A DNA stretch of 64,000 nucleotides from DATMNR01 sp963702765 (GCA_963702765.1 CAVPEB010000073.1:1-64000); one strand, 5' to 3'; counted from the first letter of the stretch, positions 28,268-37,848 are shown. The notes: generated by a model not told the origin, from the letters alone. Translations and numbers: made by a program.

Positions 28268-28328
28268 TTTGGTGTGATTCAAACGGGAAAATGTGGAGGG
28301 AGTATAATCTGGTTTTTACATTAACCCC

Positions 28329-28384
28329 CTTTCCAGCACGATGGATGGAGGAGCGTTACTTCCTCCATCCATCGTGCTGGAAAG
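28329..28384. terminator. Perfect 24-bp inverted repeat
   Basis: Two perfect 24-base arms beginning CTTTCCAGCACGATGG enclose an eight-base loop. It starts eight bases after the stop of the minus-strand membrane protein gene, so it is placed as its 3' hairpin. There is no T-run after it, which is unusual for an intrinsic terminator. Confidence 0.55.
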
Positions 28385-28392
28385 ACCTTACC

Positions 28393-29373
28393 TTATGCTC
28401 GTTGCGTTGAACCCGACTCTTCTGACTCTCGCAAGTCGCGGGCTACCTGCGCGCGTTGCGCACTCAAGGCATGAGCCTTAGGCCAGCAGGCTAGCGCTAT
28501 CACTACAACCAACAGACCTGAATTGAAGTCGGTCGCCATACCAGTCAGGATCATACCGAAGGCTTGCGAGAAATACCAGAATAAGACACTCACAATAATC
28601 GATGCGATCAGGAACAGGTGCACCTGCTCATCCTTGACTACGGCCAGGCCAATGCCGATCGCCAGAAAAACGACGATCAGTGCAATATTGAGTGGGATCT
28701 CAATGTTGGCCGTGGCATTTGAGATCTGCGTGAGAACAGGGTCTACCAGAACAGCATTCAGGCCACCTTGACCGACCATCGCGCCTATGGCCTGAGAGAT
28801 CTGGCCATCTTGCCACCAATAGGGCTGCAACTGGAGCAGCGCTGCGAAGCACCAGAAGCCAGCAAGGATATAGCGCAGCAGTCGGCGTGAGACCAGCCCA
28901 TCATCGCCTGCTATCCTGGTTGCGCCTGTAGAAGTAGTAGATTGATTGCGTGGGTAAACAGCAAGACCTAGTAAAGGATAAAGTAGTACAGCTCCTGGCG
29001 CACCTGTGAGAATGCTGGCCGTTCCGGTCAGAAGCATATTCATGCCCTCACCACCATACCAGACAATGAAAGCCCACACAATTGAGGCCAATACCAGCCA
29101 TTTCACCCAATCACCAGAGAGAAAGAGGAAGCCGAGTCCAAGCAGTATTTGCACAGTAGCAATAAGCAGGTTGACAGCTATGAGGTGAAGCGTCGTCTGG
29201 TTGACGATAAACTGAAGGCTTGGCTCGAAAATACCAGGTTGCCCTTGCAGCATAGGTTTCATGATACCATTCACCATATTCATCGTGAACATCTGTGGTT
29301 GCAATTGCAAAAGCCCATCGATGAGCCACAACACGCCAATGATGCGTTGGAGGGTTTTGCGTGAAAGTAACAT
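28393..29373 (-). CDS. Integral membrane protein with internal duplication (DoxX-like)
   Basis: 326 residues with about eight membrane helices in two similar halves. The first opens RIIGVLWLIDGLLQLQPQMF and the second, near residue 167, LRYILAGFWCFAALLQLQP, so the protein arose by duplication of a four-helix DoxX-like unit. No catalytic motif is seen. It is divergent from a secreted YtkA-like lipoprotein gene, and the two might be co-regulated. The function is unknown. Confidence 0.75.
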   Translation of the reverse strand: MLLSRKTLQRIIGVLWLIDGLLQLQPQMFTMNMVNGIMKPMLQGQPGIFEPSLQFIVNQTTLHLIAVNLLIATVQILLGLGFLFLSGDWVKWLVLASIVWAFIVWYGGEGMNMLLTGTASILTGAPGAVLLYPLLGLAVYPRNQSTTSTGATRIAGDDGLVSRRLLRYILAGFWCFAALLQLQPYWWQDGQISQAIGAMVGQGGLNAVLVDPVLTQISNATANIEIPLNIALIVVFLAIGIGLAVVKDEQVHLFLIASIIVSVLFWYFSQAFGMILTGMATDFNSGLLVVVIALACWPKAHALSAQRAQVARDLRESEESGSTQRA

Positions 29374-29746
29374 AAAGTTGTCGTTTCCTTTCAGTTCAGT
29401 CCGAAATAGAGATGTATGTATAGCAAACGTTTATAGCATCTCTAATGCTGAGTGCTTGCTCCACCTGGCGATACTATGAATTGGGAGCAAACCACAACTG
29501 AGACTATAAATCGGAACGTATTGCTTGTCTATTGGTATGAATCCCTAAGTTTTTACCCTAGGGTGTTGACAATGGCACGACAAGCATAGGGAAGACTGCA
29601 AAAGTGAAGAAATCCTATATTCTTGTTCTCCTTGAAACACAGGCGTTCAAAACCGATTTCAGAGAAACGGAGTGGCAGGGACTGACAGCTTTGCTATAAT
29701 ACAAACGACTATAGTTTTTCCTAACAAAGAGAAGAGGTTGTTGCAG

Positions 29747-30196
29747 ATGAAGTTGATCTATCGCCTGTCAACACTTATGGGAAGCTTGCTGCTAATCAGT
29801 ACAGTTATGTTGCTTGCTGCATGTAGCACAACTGGCAGCACCCCCTCAACACCAACAGAGACAGCAGCATTTCATTCCACTTTAAAAACGACGGATGGTA
29901 AATATGTGATTCAGCTCAGTGTGACACCGAATCGACTCGGTCTCAATGATTTTACTGTTGGGGTGGAGAATGCTACCAGCGGAAAACCTATACCCACGAT
30001 GCAGGCCCAACTATCAACCACTATGCTAGATATGGACATGGGTACCGATGAGATTGGTTTGCAATCGAATGGACAAGGTCAGTACAGTACTCAAGGGACA
30101 CTCTCAATGGCAGGCCACTGGGAGATTCGCATACTACTACACACCCCAGATGCTACTCTGCACGAAGCCAGTGTAGAGATCGACACACAAACATAA
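29747..30196 (+). CDS. YtkA-like lipoprotein
   Basis: 149 residues from the ATG at 29747 (AGAGAAGAGG upstream). A lipoprotein signal ends at LLAAC, and a beta-sandwich YtkA-like domain follows (VQLSVTPNRLGLNDFTVGV-type pattern, late MAGHWEIRI). Such domains occur in copper-related or extracytoplasmic proteins; methionines in TTMLDMDMGTD could bind metal. Function unproven. Confidence 0.72.
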   Translation: MKLIYRLSTLMGSLLLISTVMLLAACSTTGSTPSTPTETAAFHSTLKTTDGKYVIQLSVTPNRLGLNDFTVGVENATSGKPIPTMQAQLSTTMLDMDMGTDEIGLQSNGQGQYSTQGTLSMAGHWEIRILLHTPDATLHEASVEIDTQT

Positions 30197-30199
30197 AAG

Positions 30200-30385
30200 G
30201 AGTCGACATTTCTGAGCACATTAGGCAAGTTGATATCTGCACGATAGGATCGCTCGTAATATCCCAAGGTGTTCTCATAATCTTTCTCATGTCGGTAGAT
30301 ACCGCCCAGAGAACTCAGGGCATCTACGTAACCTGGCTGTAACTCAATGGCTTTAGTAGATGCTCTTTCGCATTCTAATAGTCAT
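30200..30385 (-). pseudogene. TPR-protein remnant
   Basis: Read on the minus strand, this stretch encodes a tetratricopeptide-like segment (KAIELQPGYVDALSSLGGIY, then YENTLGYYERSYRADINLP) with no start codon or ribosome site. It is a fragment of a larger gene, probably cut by the transposase insertion next to it. Confidence 0.5.
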
Positions 30386-30419
30386 TCTTACGCAGTTCTT
30401 GCTATTAGTGCGTCAGATG

Positions 30420-30760
30420 ATGTAACGACACGGACGGCCTCTGGTGTTTTACCATGATTGCCACGGCATCTTCCGGCAGAACAGTCGCGCCACAGAAGCT
30501 GATATGCTGAGGGAACAGTTAGCAGGCAAGCAAGACCCGACCCAATTTAGACGCTTGTTGATAGAATTGGAGATCACCTCGATTGCTGCCCGTTCGCCAC
30601 AAGCCAAAGGATGTGTGGAGCGTCTGTTTGGAACCAATGCCCTGATCGGCTGGTCATCGAATTGTGTTTAGCCTGAGCCATTATACGTGTACAAGCCAAT
30701 GAGGTCTTGCATGCCTTTGTGACTACCGCTCTAGCGGCCATGTACGCTATGAGATATCTC
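30420..30760 (+). pseudogene. Decayed DDE transposase (ISNCY-like) fragment
   Basis: The best frame reads HGIFRQNSRATEADMLREQL, then LEITSIAARSPQAKGCVERL, the integrase-core end around the third acidic residue. Matching sequence continues in other frames (QANEVLHAFVTT) to about 30760. The N-terminal half, start and ends are missing. The following 469 bases to 31229 hold no gene I can support. Confidence 0.6.
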
Positions 30761-31165
30761 CTCACAATTACTGCACCGTGGGAAGCACCCGAGTTATGCG
30801 CACACCTAGACTCTCCACGTTGAAAAGGAAGATGTTGCTCGTTCCCAAAGGAAAGTGCAGTGGCTCCGTTCCTGGGTTTGGCTTGATCATCCATGGCACA
30901 AGCTGTTGCTGAAGGCAACGGAGCCACCAGTTCGTTCCCAGATCAGCTAAGACATCTCTACAGCGAAACCCTGCTGTTTTTTGCGTTCTATCAAATGCAC
31001 CAACATCTGGCCATGCGAAACGCAGCCTTGTCAAGGCGAGTGGGTATAGCATACTTTTGCACCAGCTGATGGAAAGAAACTGAAAGCTGGAACGCGTAGT
31101 GACATTTTTACTGGTTATTGACAGGTTTTGGTAACGAAGCACCAGCTTGAAGTGTTGGCTCTATG

Positions 31166-31196
31166 AGGACAAATCTATTTTTACTATATTTGTCCT
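31166..31196. repeat. Inverted repeat 3' of pentapeptide gene
   Basis: AGGACAAAT and ATTTGTCCT pair across a 13-base AT-rich loop, 34 bases past the stop of the gene at 31230. It may be a 3' hairpin for that minus-strand gene; there is no long T-run. Confidence 0.4.
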
Positions 31197-31229
31197 GGAG
31201 AAAAGTGATGACAGACCAAATATTGTTTA

Positions 31230-32462
31230 CTAACTGCCACGGCTGGCTCGCTCACGAACAGCCAAAATCCAATCGTTGAGTGCAGTTTTCGCTGGATCTA
31301 CCGACCAGTCGCCGTCCAGCAAAAGTCGGAACACAGACTGCTCTGATATAGTTTTATCAAAGATTCCTTGGTTGAATTCTCTCAACAACATGACCAGAAG
31401 GGGAAGATCGAGGACGAAAGCGATACCTGCCTCAATGTGGTTCCAAGGCGTAGGAGTTAAATGCTGTTGAATCGTTGGAGATTTTGTCTCACTGGGAAAG
31501 GGGATGTCCTCATTATCTTGGAGTCGGGTGAAACCGAAGATCGCAGCGCCGGAGCAACCGCTTATCCGCCGTCGCACTTCGCTTAGTTGGCCAAACTGAG
31601 AGTACTCGCTTCTTGGTAGTTCGCCATGCTCCTCAAGCATTTTGGTGAAGCGTACAACGTGCGCCTGTTGCTCTATGGTGCGCTGTGAGGGAAGACTTAA
31701 GAATACACGGGAAGCGTTGGAAGATTCTGGCTTGCCTGCCGAAATCCTTACCTGTTTCGGCCCCGGTTGGTCTGAGATATAAGTGCCATTCTTGTCGAGA
31801 AAAGGAAGGAGTTCCTGTGGCACATTTCGGGCATCTTTGAAACTTGCGCCCTTTAGCGCTGCTCCATCAAACTGTGCCCCAGTGAGATCGGCCTGAAAGA
31901 AATTTGCTCCTCGGAGATCAGTTTTACTGAAGACAGTATGACATAGACGAGACTGATAAAAGATCCCATAAGGGGCAGAGGCACCCTTGAGCGTTGCGCC
32001 ACTGAGGTCTGCTCGATAAAAATCTACTCGTTCCAGTGTGACGCCCTTTCGTCGGGGCAGTAGGTATGAATTCTGTAAATTCGTCTTTTGGAGGTCTACT
32101 CTTTTAAGATCAGGCGCATAAGCAAGACTATCAGCGAGGAGCTTTTGGAAGTTGCCGCTTTGTAGCCCTCGAAGTACAGCAGCGATCACACTAACTGCCT
32201 CTTGTGCGTAAGGTGCCCTTCTTCTCGGCGGCAACAACGTACTTAGTCCGAGTTCGCTAGTTTCATCAAAGAAGCGCCTGAGAAGAATTGCGCCAGCAAG
32301 ACGCTGTTCTTCATTGTTCGATGCAAGGATCCCAATAACGTCGTCAAAGGTCTTCCTTATGGCTGCCAACCGATCTCGTCGCCTTTGGTATCCGATGTAA
32401 CCAAAAGCTGTTACTACTAGGCCACCGACGGCAGTGAAGGTCGTGATGCTCGTTGAGTCCAT
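31230..32462 (-). CDS. Membrane-anchored pentapeptide-repeat protein with TIR/SLOG-like C-terminal domain
   Basis: 410 residues. A membrane helix lies at residues 8-25 and a helical region follows to about 110. Pentapeptide repeats span about 120-215 (ADLSGATLKGASAPY, TDLRGANFFQADLTGAQF). The C-terminal domain of about 170 residues starts SRVFLSLPSQRT and ends around WNHIEAGIAFVLDLPLLVM. Its strand-helix pattern and late conserved Glu resemble TIR or nucleoside 2-deoxyribosyltransferase/SLOG folds that bind or cleave nucleotides. I cannot name the family with certainty. GGGGTGA precedes the ATG. It sits 49 bases outside the tRNA-derived att repeat, in decayed mobile DNA, a typical setting for defence genes. 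Confidence 0.65.
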   Translation of the reverse strand: MDSTSITTFTAVGGLVVTAFGYIGYQRRRDRLAAIRKTFDDVIGILASNNEEQRLAGAILLRRFFDETSELGLSTLLPPRRRAPYAQEAVSVIAAVLRGLQSGNFQKLLADSLAYAPDLKRVDLQKTNLQNSYLLPRRKGVTLERVDFYRADLSGATLKGASAPYGIFYQSRLCHTVFSKTDLRGANFFQADLTGAQFDGAALKGASFKDARNVPQELLPFLDKNGTYISDQPGPKQVRISAGKPESSNASRVFLSLPSQRTIEQQAHVVRFTKMLEEHGELPRSEYSQFGQLSEVRRRISGCSGAAIFGFTRLQDNEDIPFPSETKSPTIQQHLTPTPWNHIEAGIAFVLDLPLLVMLLREFNQGIFDKTISEQSVFRLLLDGDWSVDPAKTALNDWILAVRERASRGS

Positions 32463-32510
32463 ACAGTATCACCCCAATCAGACTTCGCTAGTGGCTGCCT
32501 TAAGGCTTTA

Positions 32511-32538
32511 GCGGAGGAGGTGGGATTCGAACCCACGG
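32511..32538 (-). other. tRNA-Ser 3'-end duplicate (att site)
   Basis: Exact copy of the T-arm and acceptor 3' half of tRNA-Ser(GGA), ending in the discriminator base plus one C. It has no anticodon or D-arm, so it is not a working tRNA. It marks the left boundary of the candidate element. Confidence 0.7.
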
Positions 32539-32544
32539 CTCGAT

Positions 32545-32620
32545 CCAACTCGTCCACAGCCGTCCGCGAACGTCCGTTCCGTGCTCAAAAAGCGCACGGT
32601 GCGTCCACAGAGGTCCATAG
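32545..32620. repeat. GGACG arm-type repeats
   Basis: On the minus strand GGACG or close variants recur five or six times within 75 bases (GTGGACG twice, ACGGACG, GCGGACG), mostly 10-12 bases apart. They lie just inside the att copy, where tyrosine integrases bind arm-type sites. Confidence 0.45.
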
Positions 32621-32726
32621 AGATACGGTATCATCCGCCGGTTCTGCTGTCAAGTCTGCTGTCAAGAAAAAGTCTTCTCATGTGAGGCTATAACGGCTAT
32701 GATAGCTCCTTCTGAAATGCGGATGA

Positions 32727-32933
32727 GCCTCTACTTCGCAGCATGGCTTCATCGGACAACAGCTCATCCAGAGCAACGACTCCATCCAGGCCCATAGCCT
32801 CGATCGCGTCCAACTTTCATCCGCCGCGGTGCGCTATCCAGTGATCATCTTCGAGCCTGGGCTGGACACTATCCCGATGGACGGGTTGCCTCTGCAACGA
32901 CCGCTGGCTCGCTCGAAAACGTTGCAAACCTGA
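32727..32933 (+). pseudogene. Esterase/lipase-type gene fragment
   Basis: One plus-strand frame reads IGQQLIQSNDSIQAHSLDRV and then RYPVIIFEPGLD, the strand before the oxyanion turn in platelet-activating-factor-acetylhydrolase-like esterases, and then stops. There is no start codon or catalytic part. Probably a relic inside the element. The call rests on one short motif. Confidence 0.35.
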
Positions 32934-33060
32934 TAGCCTCGGGCAATCGGCAAAGAGTATTAAAAGATGCCACTCTCACTCTCATATATGCAGATAATTC
33001 AATCATGCGATACAAGTAGAAGAAAAGGAAAAAGGCAGAAGCGCCGAGAATCCCGTCGTA

Positions 33061-33091
33061 ATTCGCTCACCATTCGCTCATAATCCGCTCA
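33061..33091. promoter_or_regulatory. Three 11-bp-spaced repeats ATTCGCTCA
   Basis: ATTCGCTCA at 33061, 33072 and (as ATCCGCTCA) 33083, exactly 11 bp apart, so all face one side of the helix. They lie 60 bases upstream of the AlbA gene. A second array with the same flank (GTCGTA) is at 35110. They could be operator sites for that gene's product or plasmid-type iterons. Confidence 0.5.
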
Positions 33092-33151
33092 CGCCTGCTA
33101 GCTTATTATTGCAAGTTGTTGTACAATCGAGATGTTTAGAGAGCGAGACAG

Positions 33152-34645
33152 ATGGGAGAAAAGGTGCGTATGCCTACGCTGACAGATGCGGTTCTGCGTC
33201 GGACAATCGCTCGTGGCGAGACAAGTACTGTGGAACTCAAGAAAGCTGTACCAAGGCCGGGCGAACTGGCGGAGCGCATGTGTGGGATGGCAAATGCTCA
33301 GGGTGGCATCATCATTATTGGGGTCGAAGATAGCAGCCTTAAGGTTGTGGGTGTAGCGGACTCGCGTATGACGCTCACACAGGATATGATATTGCGGGCT
33401 GCCCGGCAGATTGATCCGCCCTTGTTTCTGGATCCTGCCGAGCCGGAAGTCTATGTGCTTGATGGCAAGCAGGTAGTGGTGGCGACAATTCCGCCCAGTC
33501 GAGGCCCGGTGTATCAAGCGAGTGGAGTGTTTTGGAAACGACGCGGTACGCACACCGTTCCACTCAGCGCCTCGGAAATGCTGGAACTCGCGAGCGACCG
33601 GGGGCTACAGGACTGGGAAATTCTGCCTGTTCAAGATGCCACGATGAAGGACATCGACCCGGAGCGAGTCGAGGCCTACACTCGACAGCGTTCAGCGCGA
33701 AGCCGGAGCTTCCGACGGTTCGAGAATATAGAACAGTTTCTGGTTGGGCTGAAATGCGCCAGGATCGTGAAGAGGAAAGTTGTCCCGACTAACGCTGGCC
33801 TCCTCTTCTTTGGCTATGACCCACAACTGCACATTCTCCAGAGCGAAGTAGTGTGCGTCCTGTATCGCGATACATTGGGGGTAGGCGGGTATGCCGATCG
33901 CAAGATCATTACCGGGACCATCCAGGAACTCATCGATGAGACTGAGGCATTTCTCTCCCAGCACGTTCCTGTCGAGGGAAGAATCGAGGGATGGAAGCGC
34001 ATTGACCTGCCAGACTACCCGCTGGAGGCGTTGCGCGAAGCAGTCGTAAATGCTGCAATTCACCGCGATTACAGCAGGCGCGGTGAGAGCATTCGTGTGT
34101 TTTACTATGCCGACCGGATCGAAGTGCATAGCCCTGGCCTCTTGCTTCCAGGTGTGACCGTCGAACAGATGCGGCGCGGGGAGGTGACCTCGAAACTACG
34201 CAATCCGATCATGGCGGGCCTCTTGCGAGATATACCGGGATACATGGAGCGCGTTGGGAGTGGAATCAGGCTGATGCTTGAGGAGACAAAGCAAATGGGT
34301 CTCCCGCCGCCGCAGTTTCGGGAGATGAGCGAGTTTGTCGTAACCTTTTCCAAAGCCCCTGCTATGGCTCCATCTCCCCTCTCCACATCCAGTGGGACGC
34401 TATGGGACACAGAGACCCGGCAAGTACATATCACTGCTAATGAACCCTTGTTGCTCGAGCAGGAACGGCGCATGCAGCAAGCAATGCAATACGTTAGAGA
34501 GCAGGGCGTGATTACGAATACGATGTACCGGGAACTTACCAGTGTTTCTGAGGCGACGGCCCGCCGTGACCTGGAAGCACTTGTAGAACGCGGAGCACTG
34601 AGAGGAACGGGGAAGACCCGTGGACGACAATACCGACTGCCGTAG
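33152..34645 (+). CDS. AlbA/Schlafen-type DNA-binding protein with ATPase-like and winged-helix domains
   Basis: 497 residues. An AlbA_2 (Schlafen AlbA) domain spans about 14-130 (ETSTVELKKAVPRPGELAER, GGIIIIGVED). A histidine-kinase-like HATPase_c_4 region spans 255-375 (LREAVVNAAIHRDYSRRG, SPGLLLPGVT, ERVGSGI). A C-terminal winged helix spans about 440-497 (SEATARRDLEALVERGAL). This RecG-like regulator family is frequent in mobile islands and includes transcription regulators and defence-linked proteins. A purine-rich GAGCGAGA lies upstream of the ATG. It is the first cargo gene after the att site. Confidence 0.83.
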   Translation: MGEKVRMPTLTDAVLRRTIARGETSTVELKKAVPRPGELAERMCGMANAQGGIIIIGVEDSSLKVVGVADSRMTLTQDMILRAARQIDPPLFLDPAEPEVYVLDGKQVVVATIPPSRGPVYQASGVFWKRRGTHTVPLSASEMLELASDRGLQDWEILPVQDATMKDIDPERVEAYTRQRSARSRSFRRFENIEQFLVGLKCARIVKRKVVPTNAGLLFFGYDPQLHILQSEVVCVLYRDTLGVGGYADRKIITGTIQELIDETEAFLSQHVPVEGRIEGWKRIDLPDYPLEALREAVVNAAIHRDYSRRGESIRVFYYADRIEVHSPGLLLPGVTVEQMRRGEVTSKLRNPIMAGLLRDIPGYMERVGSGIRLMLEETKQMGLPPPQFREMSEFVVTFSKAPAMAPSPLSTSSGTLWDTETRQVHITANEPLLLEQERRMQQAMQYVREQGVITNTMYRELTSVSEATARRDLEALVERGALRGTGKTRGRQYRLP

Positions 34646-35437
34646 ACATTGCTGACATCCAGCATATCCACAGGGTGGTGAGTTTCGTTTCAAAGATGCA
34701 TTCAAGAAGCAATCATGTCATTTCCCAACGTCTGTAGGGTTTTGAATCTCTCCGTGCATACCGAATAACCAGCAGCTTAAACGCCTGGAATACATTCCTC
34801 ATTTCACAGCATGAAGTACTATGTGAAGCGGAAGATTCATGCACATAAACTTTTCTCACACACAATCTCTTCATAACCGTTCGCTCACAATTCGGTTGTT
34901 ATATAGACTCGTAGCTGGAGAAGGAAGAGCTTCTTGTGTGTTGTCAAGGACGATCGCCTGCAAGAAGATAGAAGGTCCATTTGATTCAAATAGTGGAGTG
35001 TCACAACGAGATTGGTTGAAAATAGCATGTGAGAATCGCATCCAATGAAAGAAATTATGAAATCCCATTTGTACTTGAAAATTGGCTGAGGTATTGATAA
35101 TCCGGTCGTAATTCGCTCAAAATTCGCTCATACGGTCAATATTGAACGATATTGATGACTAAGTCGGGAAATGCGAAGAGGTCTATCTGTCTCAGTATCG
35201 AACCTTCGAAGAGGCTCAAGTTCAAGTGCAGACGTTTCTGCAGGACGTGCACAATGCCAAAGGCCTCCACTGATCTTTAGCCTATGTACCCGCCTTTTGA
35301 GTTAGAAGCGGTATATCTCAAGTGTGAATGTTGGAGTGGTATGGATTTCTTGGGGGCACTCCAACTGGTTCTGCTGTCCACATCGGTGTCAAAAAAAGTC
35401 TTCTCAAGAGACCTTCATGTAGGGGTACACCACCCTC
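34646..35437. other. Gene-poor stretch with second repeat array
   Basis: No supported gene. ATTCGCTCA recurs at 35110 and 35121 (11 bp apart), with a weaker pair near 34879. The sequence GTTCTGCTGTC...TGTCAA-AAAAGTCTTCTCA around 35369-35411 repeats a segment at 32643-32682, which suggests that 32.6-35.4 kb was once a separate unit or was duplicated. Confidence 0.45.
35110..35129. repeat. Second ATTCGCTCA array (two copies)
   Basis: Two perfect copies 11 bp apart with the same left flank as the array at 33061. It lies 465 bases after the AlbA stop, so the two arrays bracket that gene. Confidence 0.5.
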
Positions 35438-35731
35438 CATGAAAAAGGATAGAATGAAGAGGTGTTCCAGCACAGAGATCGTGCCTCACTAGTGCCGAAG
35501 AGCCAGATCATGAGACTGATCGGGATGGGCGCAGGAACCACCCCTTGTTGCGCTGGCGAGAAGGCGCTTTTTGCCAGCAGCACGCAGAAGTGTCAATAGC
35601 AGCGAAAAAATCCCCAAAAGTGCCACTCCAAAAGTCTCCAGGGGTGGGGAATTGTACATTGGTATGTGCGAGTGCCAACATAAAATTCCCCAGAACGTCT
35701 GTTCTCTAAAACGGTGTTCCTCCTTTGTCAT

Positions 35732-36588
35732 CTACAGGCCTTCATAGCGGCTATTGGTTTCGCTTTGCCCTTCCCCCTGTGTCTTTTGGGAAGGAGCGGG
35801 GCTTCCTTTCACCGGCTTTGTACTGAGGTCATGGAACACGCCAGCCTTGCGTTTCTCCCGAAGGCGATAACTTTCGCCTCGAATGTAAATCGTCGTCGAG
35901 TAATGCAACAGGCGATCCAACATGGCAGTGGCAAGGACATAGTCCGACACCACGTCACCCCATTCGCCATAGGATTTATTACTGGTCAGGATGATGCTCC
36001 CCTTTTGATAGCGACGGCTAATCAAGCGAAAGAGAAACTGAGCTGAGCGTTGATCTAAGGGCACATAGCCCATCTCATCCAAAATGAGCAGTTTTGGTTT
36101 GCACAAGGAGTACAGGCGTCGCTCCAGTCGATCTTCTTTGAGATCCTGTTGCACTACGTCGACCAGATCGGCAACCGTGAAAAAGACGACACTGATCCCT
36201 TGCATGATCGCGGCGACCGACAGCAGCTGACCGCGAGATGCGTTTTCCCAACGCCTGGCGGGCCAAGTAACAAAATGTTTTCTCCGTGAGCCACAAACCG
36301 AGCGGTCGCCAGTTCACGGAGCTGCGCCTCATTGAGCGCTGGCTGAAAGGAGAAGTCAAACTGCTCGAGCGTCTTGACAAAAGGAAAGCGAGCCAGACGT
36401 GTTTTCATGGTCACATCACGCTCCACACGGGCGCTCACCTCGACGTCGAGCACGCGATCCAGAAACTCCACGTAGGTCCAACTCTCTTTGGCTGCTTCTT
36501 CGGCGAGCTGATCCAGGCGCTCTGGCACACGCATCAATTTCAAACGTTCCAGGATTGCCTGCAAGTGCTCATAGCGGTGCTCGTTCAT
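35732..36588 (-). pseudogene. istB: IstB helper ATPase, frameshifted
   Basis: Starts at 36588 (MNEHRYEHLQAIL) after GGGGAGGTG, overlapping the istA stop as ATGA. The first frame runs through Walker A LLGPPGVGKTHLAVS, then breaks near 36220. The rest continues in the next frame (MQGISVVFFTVADLVD, Walker B LLILDEMGYVPL) to 35732. Together they make a normal IstB of about 280 residues. IstB is the AAA+ helper needed by IstA for transposition. As written it is not made whole. Confidence 0.75.
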
Positions 36589-37848
36589 GACACCTCCCCG
36601 AGCAGTTGGTCGTAAACGGAGAGCGAGCGGACTTCGACGACTGGCGCATCCCAGAACATCGTGCGCGAAGCCTGTCGTAGCTCCTGCACGGCGGAAGCCT
36701 GCTCGACGCGTGGGACAGGTGTGCCCAGTCCTCGGTAATGATCCGCCTGCACGCTGCGCTCTTGCCTGCCACACAAGACGCGATGGCGTGCCACTTCTTG
36801 ACCAACTTCCGAACAAATCACCAGTTCCTCCGCTTCCGTGATTTTGACCTGCACTGTCTTGCGGGCATAGGCAGCTGGAACCGAGTAGAGATTGCCAGCG
36901 TACGAGATGAAGCAATCCTTGCTACTTCTGCGCGTGATGAGGACGCTCGTATCATAGGTCAACGCCTTGTCTGCCGCTTGTAATCCCTCAGAGCGCAGCC
37001 GCGTAAACGGCACCTCTCCGGTCGTGCCATGCACCCGCGGATTGGCGGTCATGTTGAGCCAGGCCAGCGCCTGGGTGTTGAGATCGTCCAGGTCCTGAAA
37101 ATGCAAACCCGGCCAGAAATTTCCCCGCACATATTTCACCCCATTTTCGACTTTGCCTTTCGTTTGAGGCCGATACGGCTTGCAGGCTTGCGGGCTGAAG
37201 CCCGCCACATCGGCAAAGTCCAGAAAGCGCGGGTTCCACTGCACGACATCCTCAGCATCACGCCTGAGCACGACACTTTTGAGGTTATCGTAGAGCAGCC
37301 TGCTTCCGAACACCTCCCAGGTACGCAAACGCGTGGAGATGACATCGAATGAACCAGGTGGTATCCGATGAGATCGTAAAACGCAGATAAGAGGCTCGCG
37401 ACCAGCCCAACGTCATGACAAAGGCATAGAGCCGATACGTGCGTCCATGGTGCGTGATGAACCCGAAGGACCCCCAATCGACTTGCCCCTGCTCTCCAGG
37501 AGCCGTTTCAAAGCGAACCGACCCAACCGGTTCCTTGTCTGGGCGCCGCTCATGCACAAATTCGCGTACCTTACTTTCTTTCCCCGGATAGCCCTGTGCC
37601 TGGATTTCCCCGTACAGCTTGCGGGCGTTGAAGACGCCTTCTGCCATTCGCCGCTCCAGGTAGGGGGCATAGGGATCGATTTTGCACGCCTTGGCTTGAC
37701 GTTGGTGCTTGGCTGGTGCAAGCTCAGGCGCGTTGACAACCTGCCGAATGGTTTTGCGATCTCGTCCAGTCCGACGGGCAATCTCGCTGATCGAGATACC
37801 CTTGCGATACATCTCTCTGATCATGAATCGTTCCTCGAGTGCTAACAT
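36585..37848 (-). pseudogene. istA: IstA transposase, frameshifted
   Basis: The N-terminal frame (37848-37285) has the helix-turn-helix ISISEIARRTGRDRKTIRQV and the first catalytic aspartate in GQVDWGSFG. The second frame (to 36585) has LYDNLKSVV with the second aspartate and KGKVENGVKYVRG with the glutamate. The break is near 37305, where AAGCAGGCTGCTC holds one base too many. The joined protein would be of normal IS21 transposase length, about 420 residues. Confidence 0.75.

Noticed and set aside
30768..31142. 124-codon minus-strand frame
   Set aside because: No homology I recognise, no ribosome site, and it lies in decayed transposon DNA.
32511..32538. Functional tRNA gene
   Set aside because: Only the T-arm and acceptor 3' half are present; there is no anticodon arm.
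32640..32700. C-terminal end of an integrase gene
   Set aside because: The repeated Ser-Ala-Val-Lys reading has no open frame leading into it and stops appear in the minus-strand reading, so no integrase can be claimed.
33059..33092. CRISPR array
   Set aside because: Units are only 9 bp at 11-bp spacing with no spacers; they look like protein-binding repeats.
34105..34671. Long open frame antisense to the AlbA-domain gene
   Set aside because: Shadow of the real gene; Ser/Arg-rich composition typical of antisense frames.
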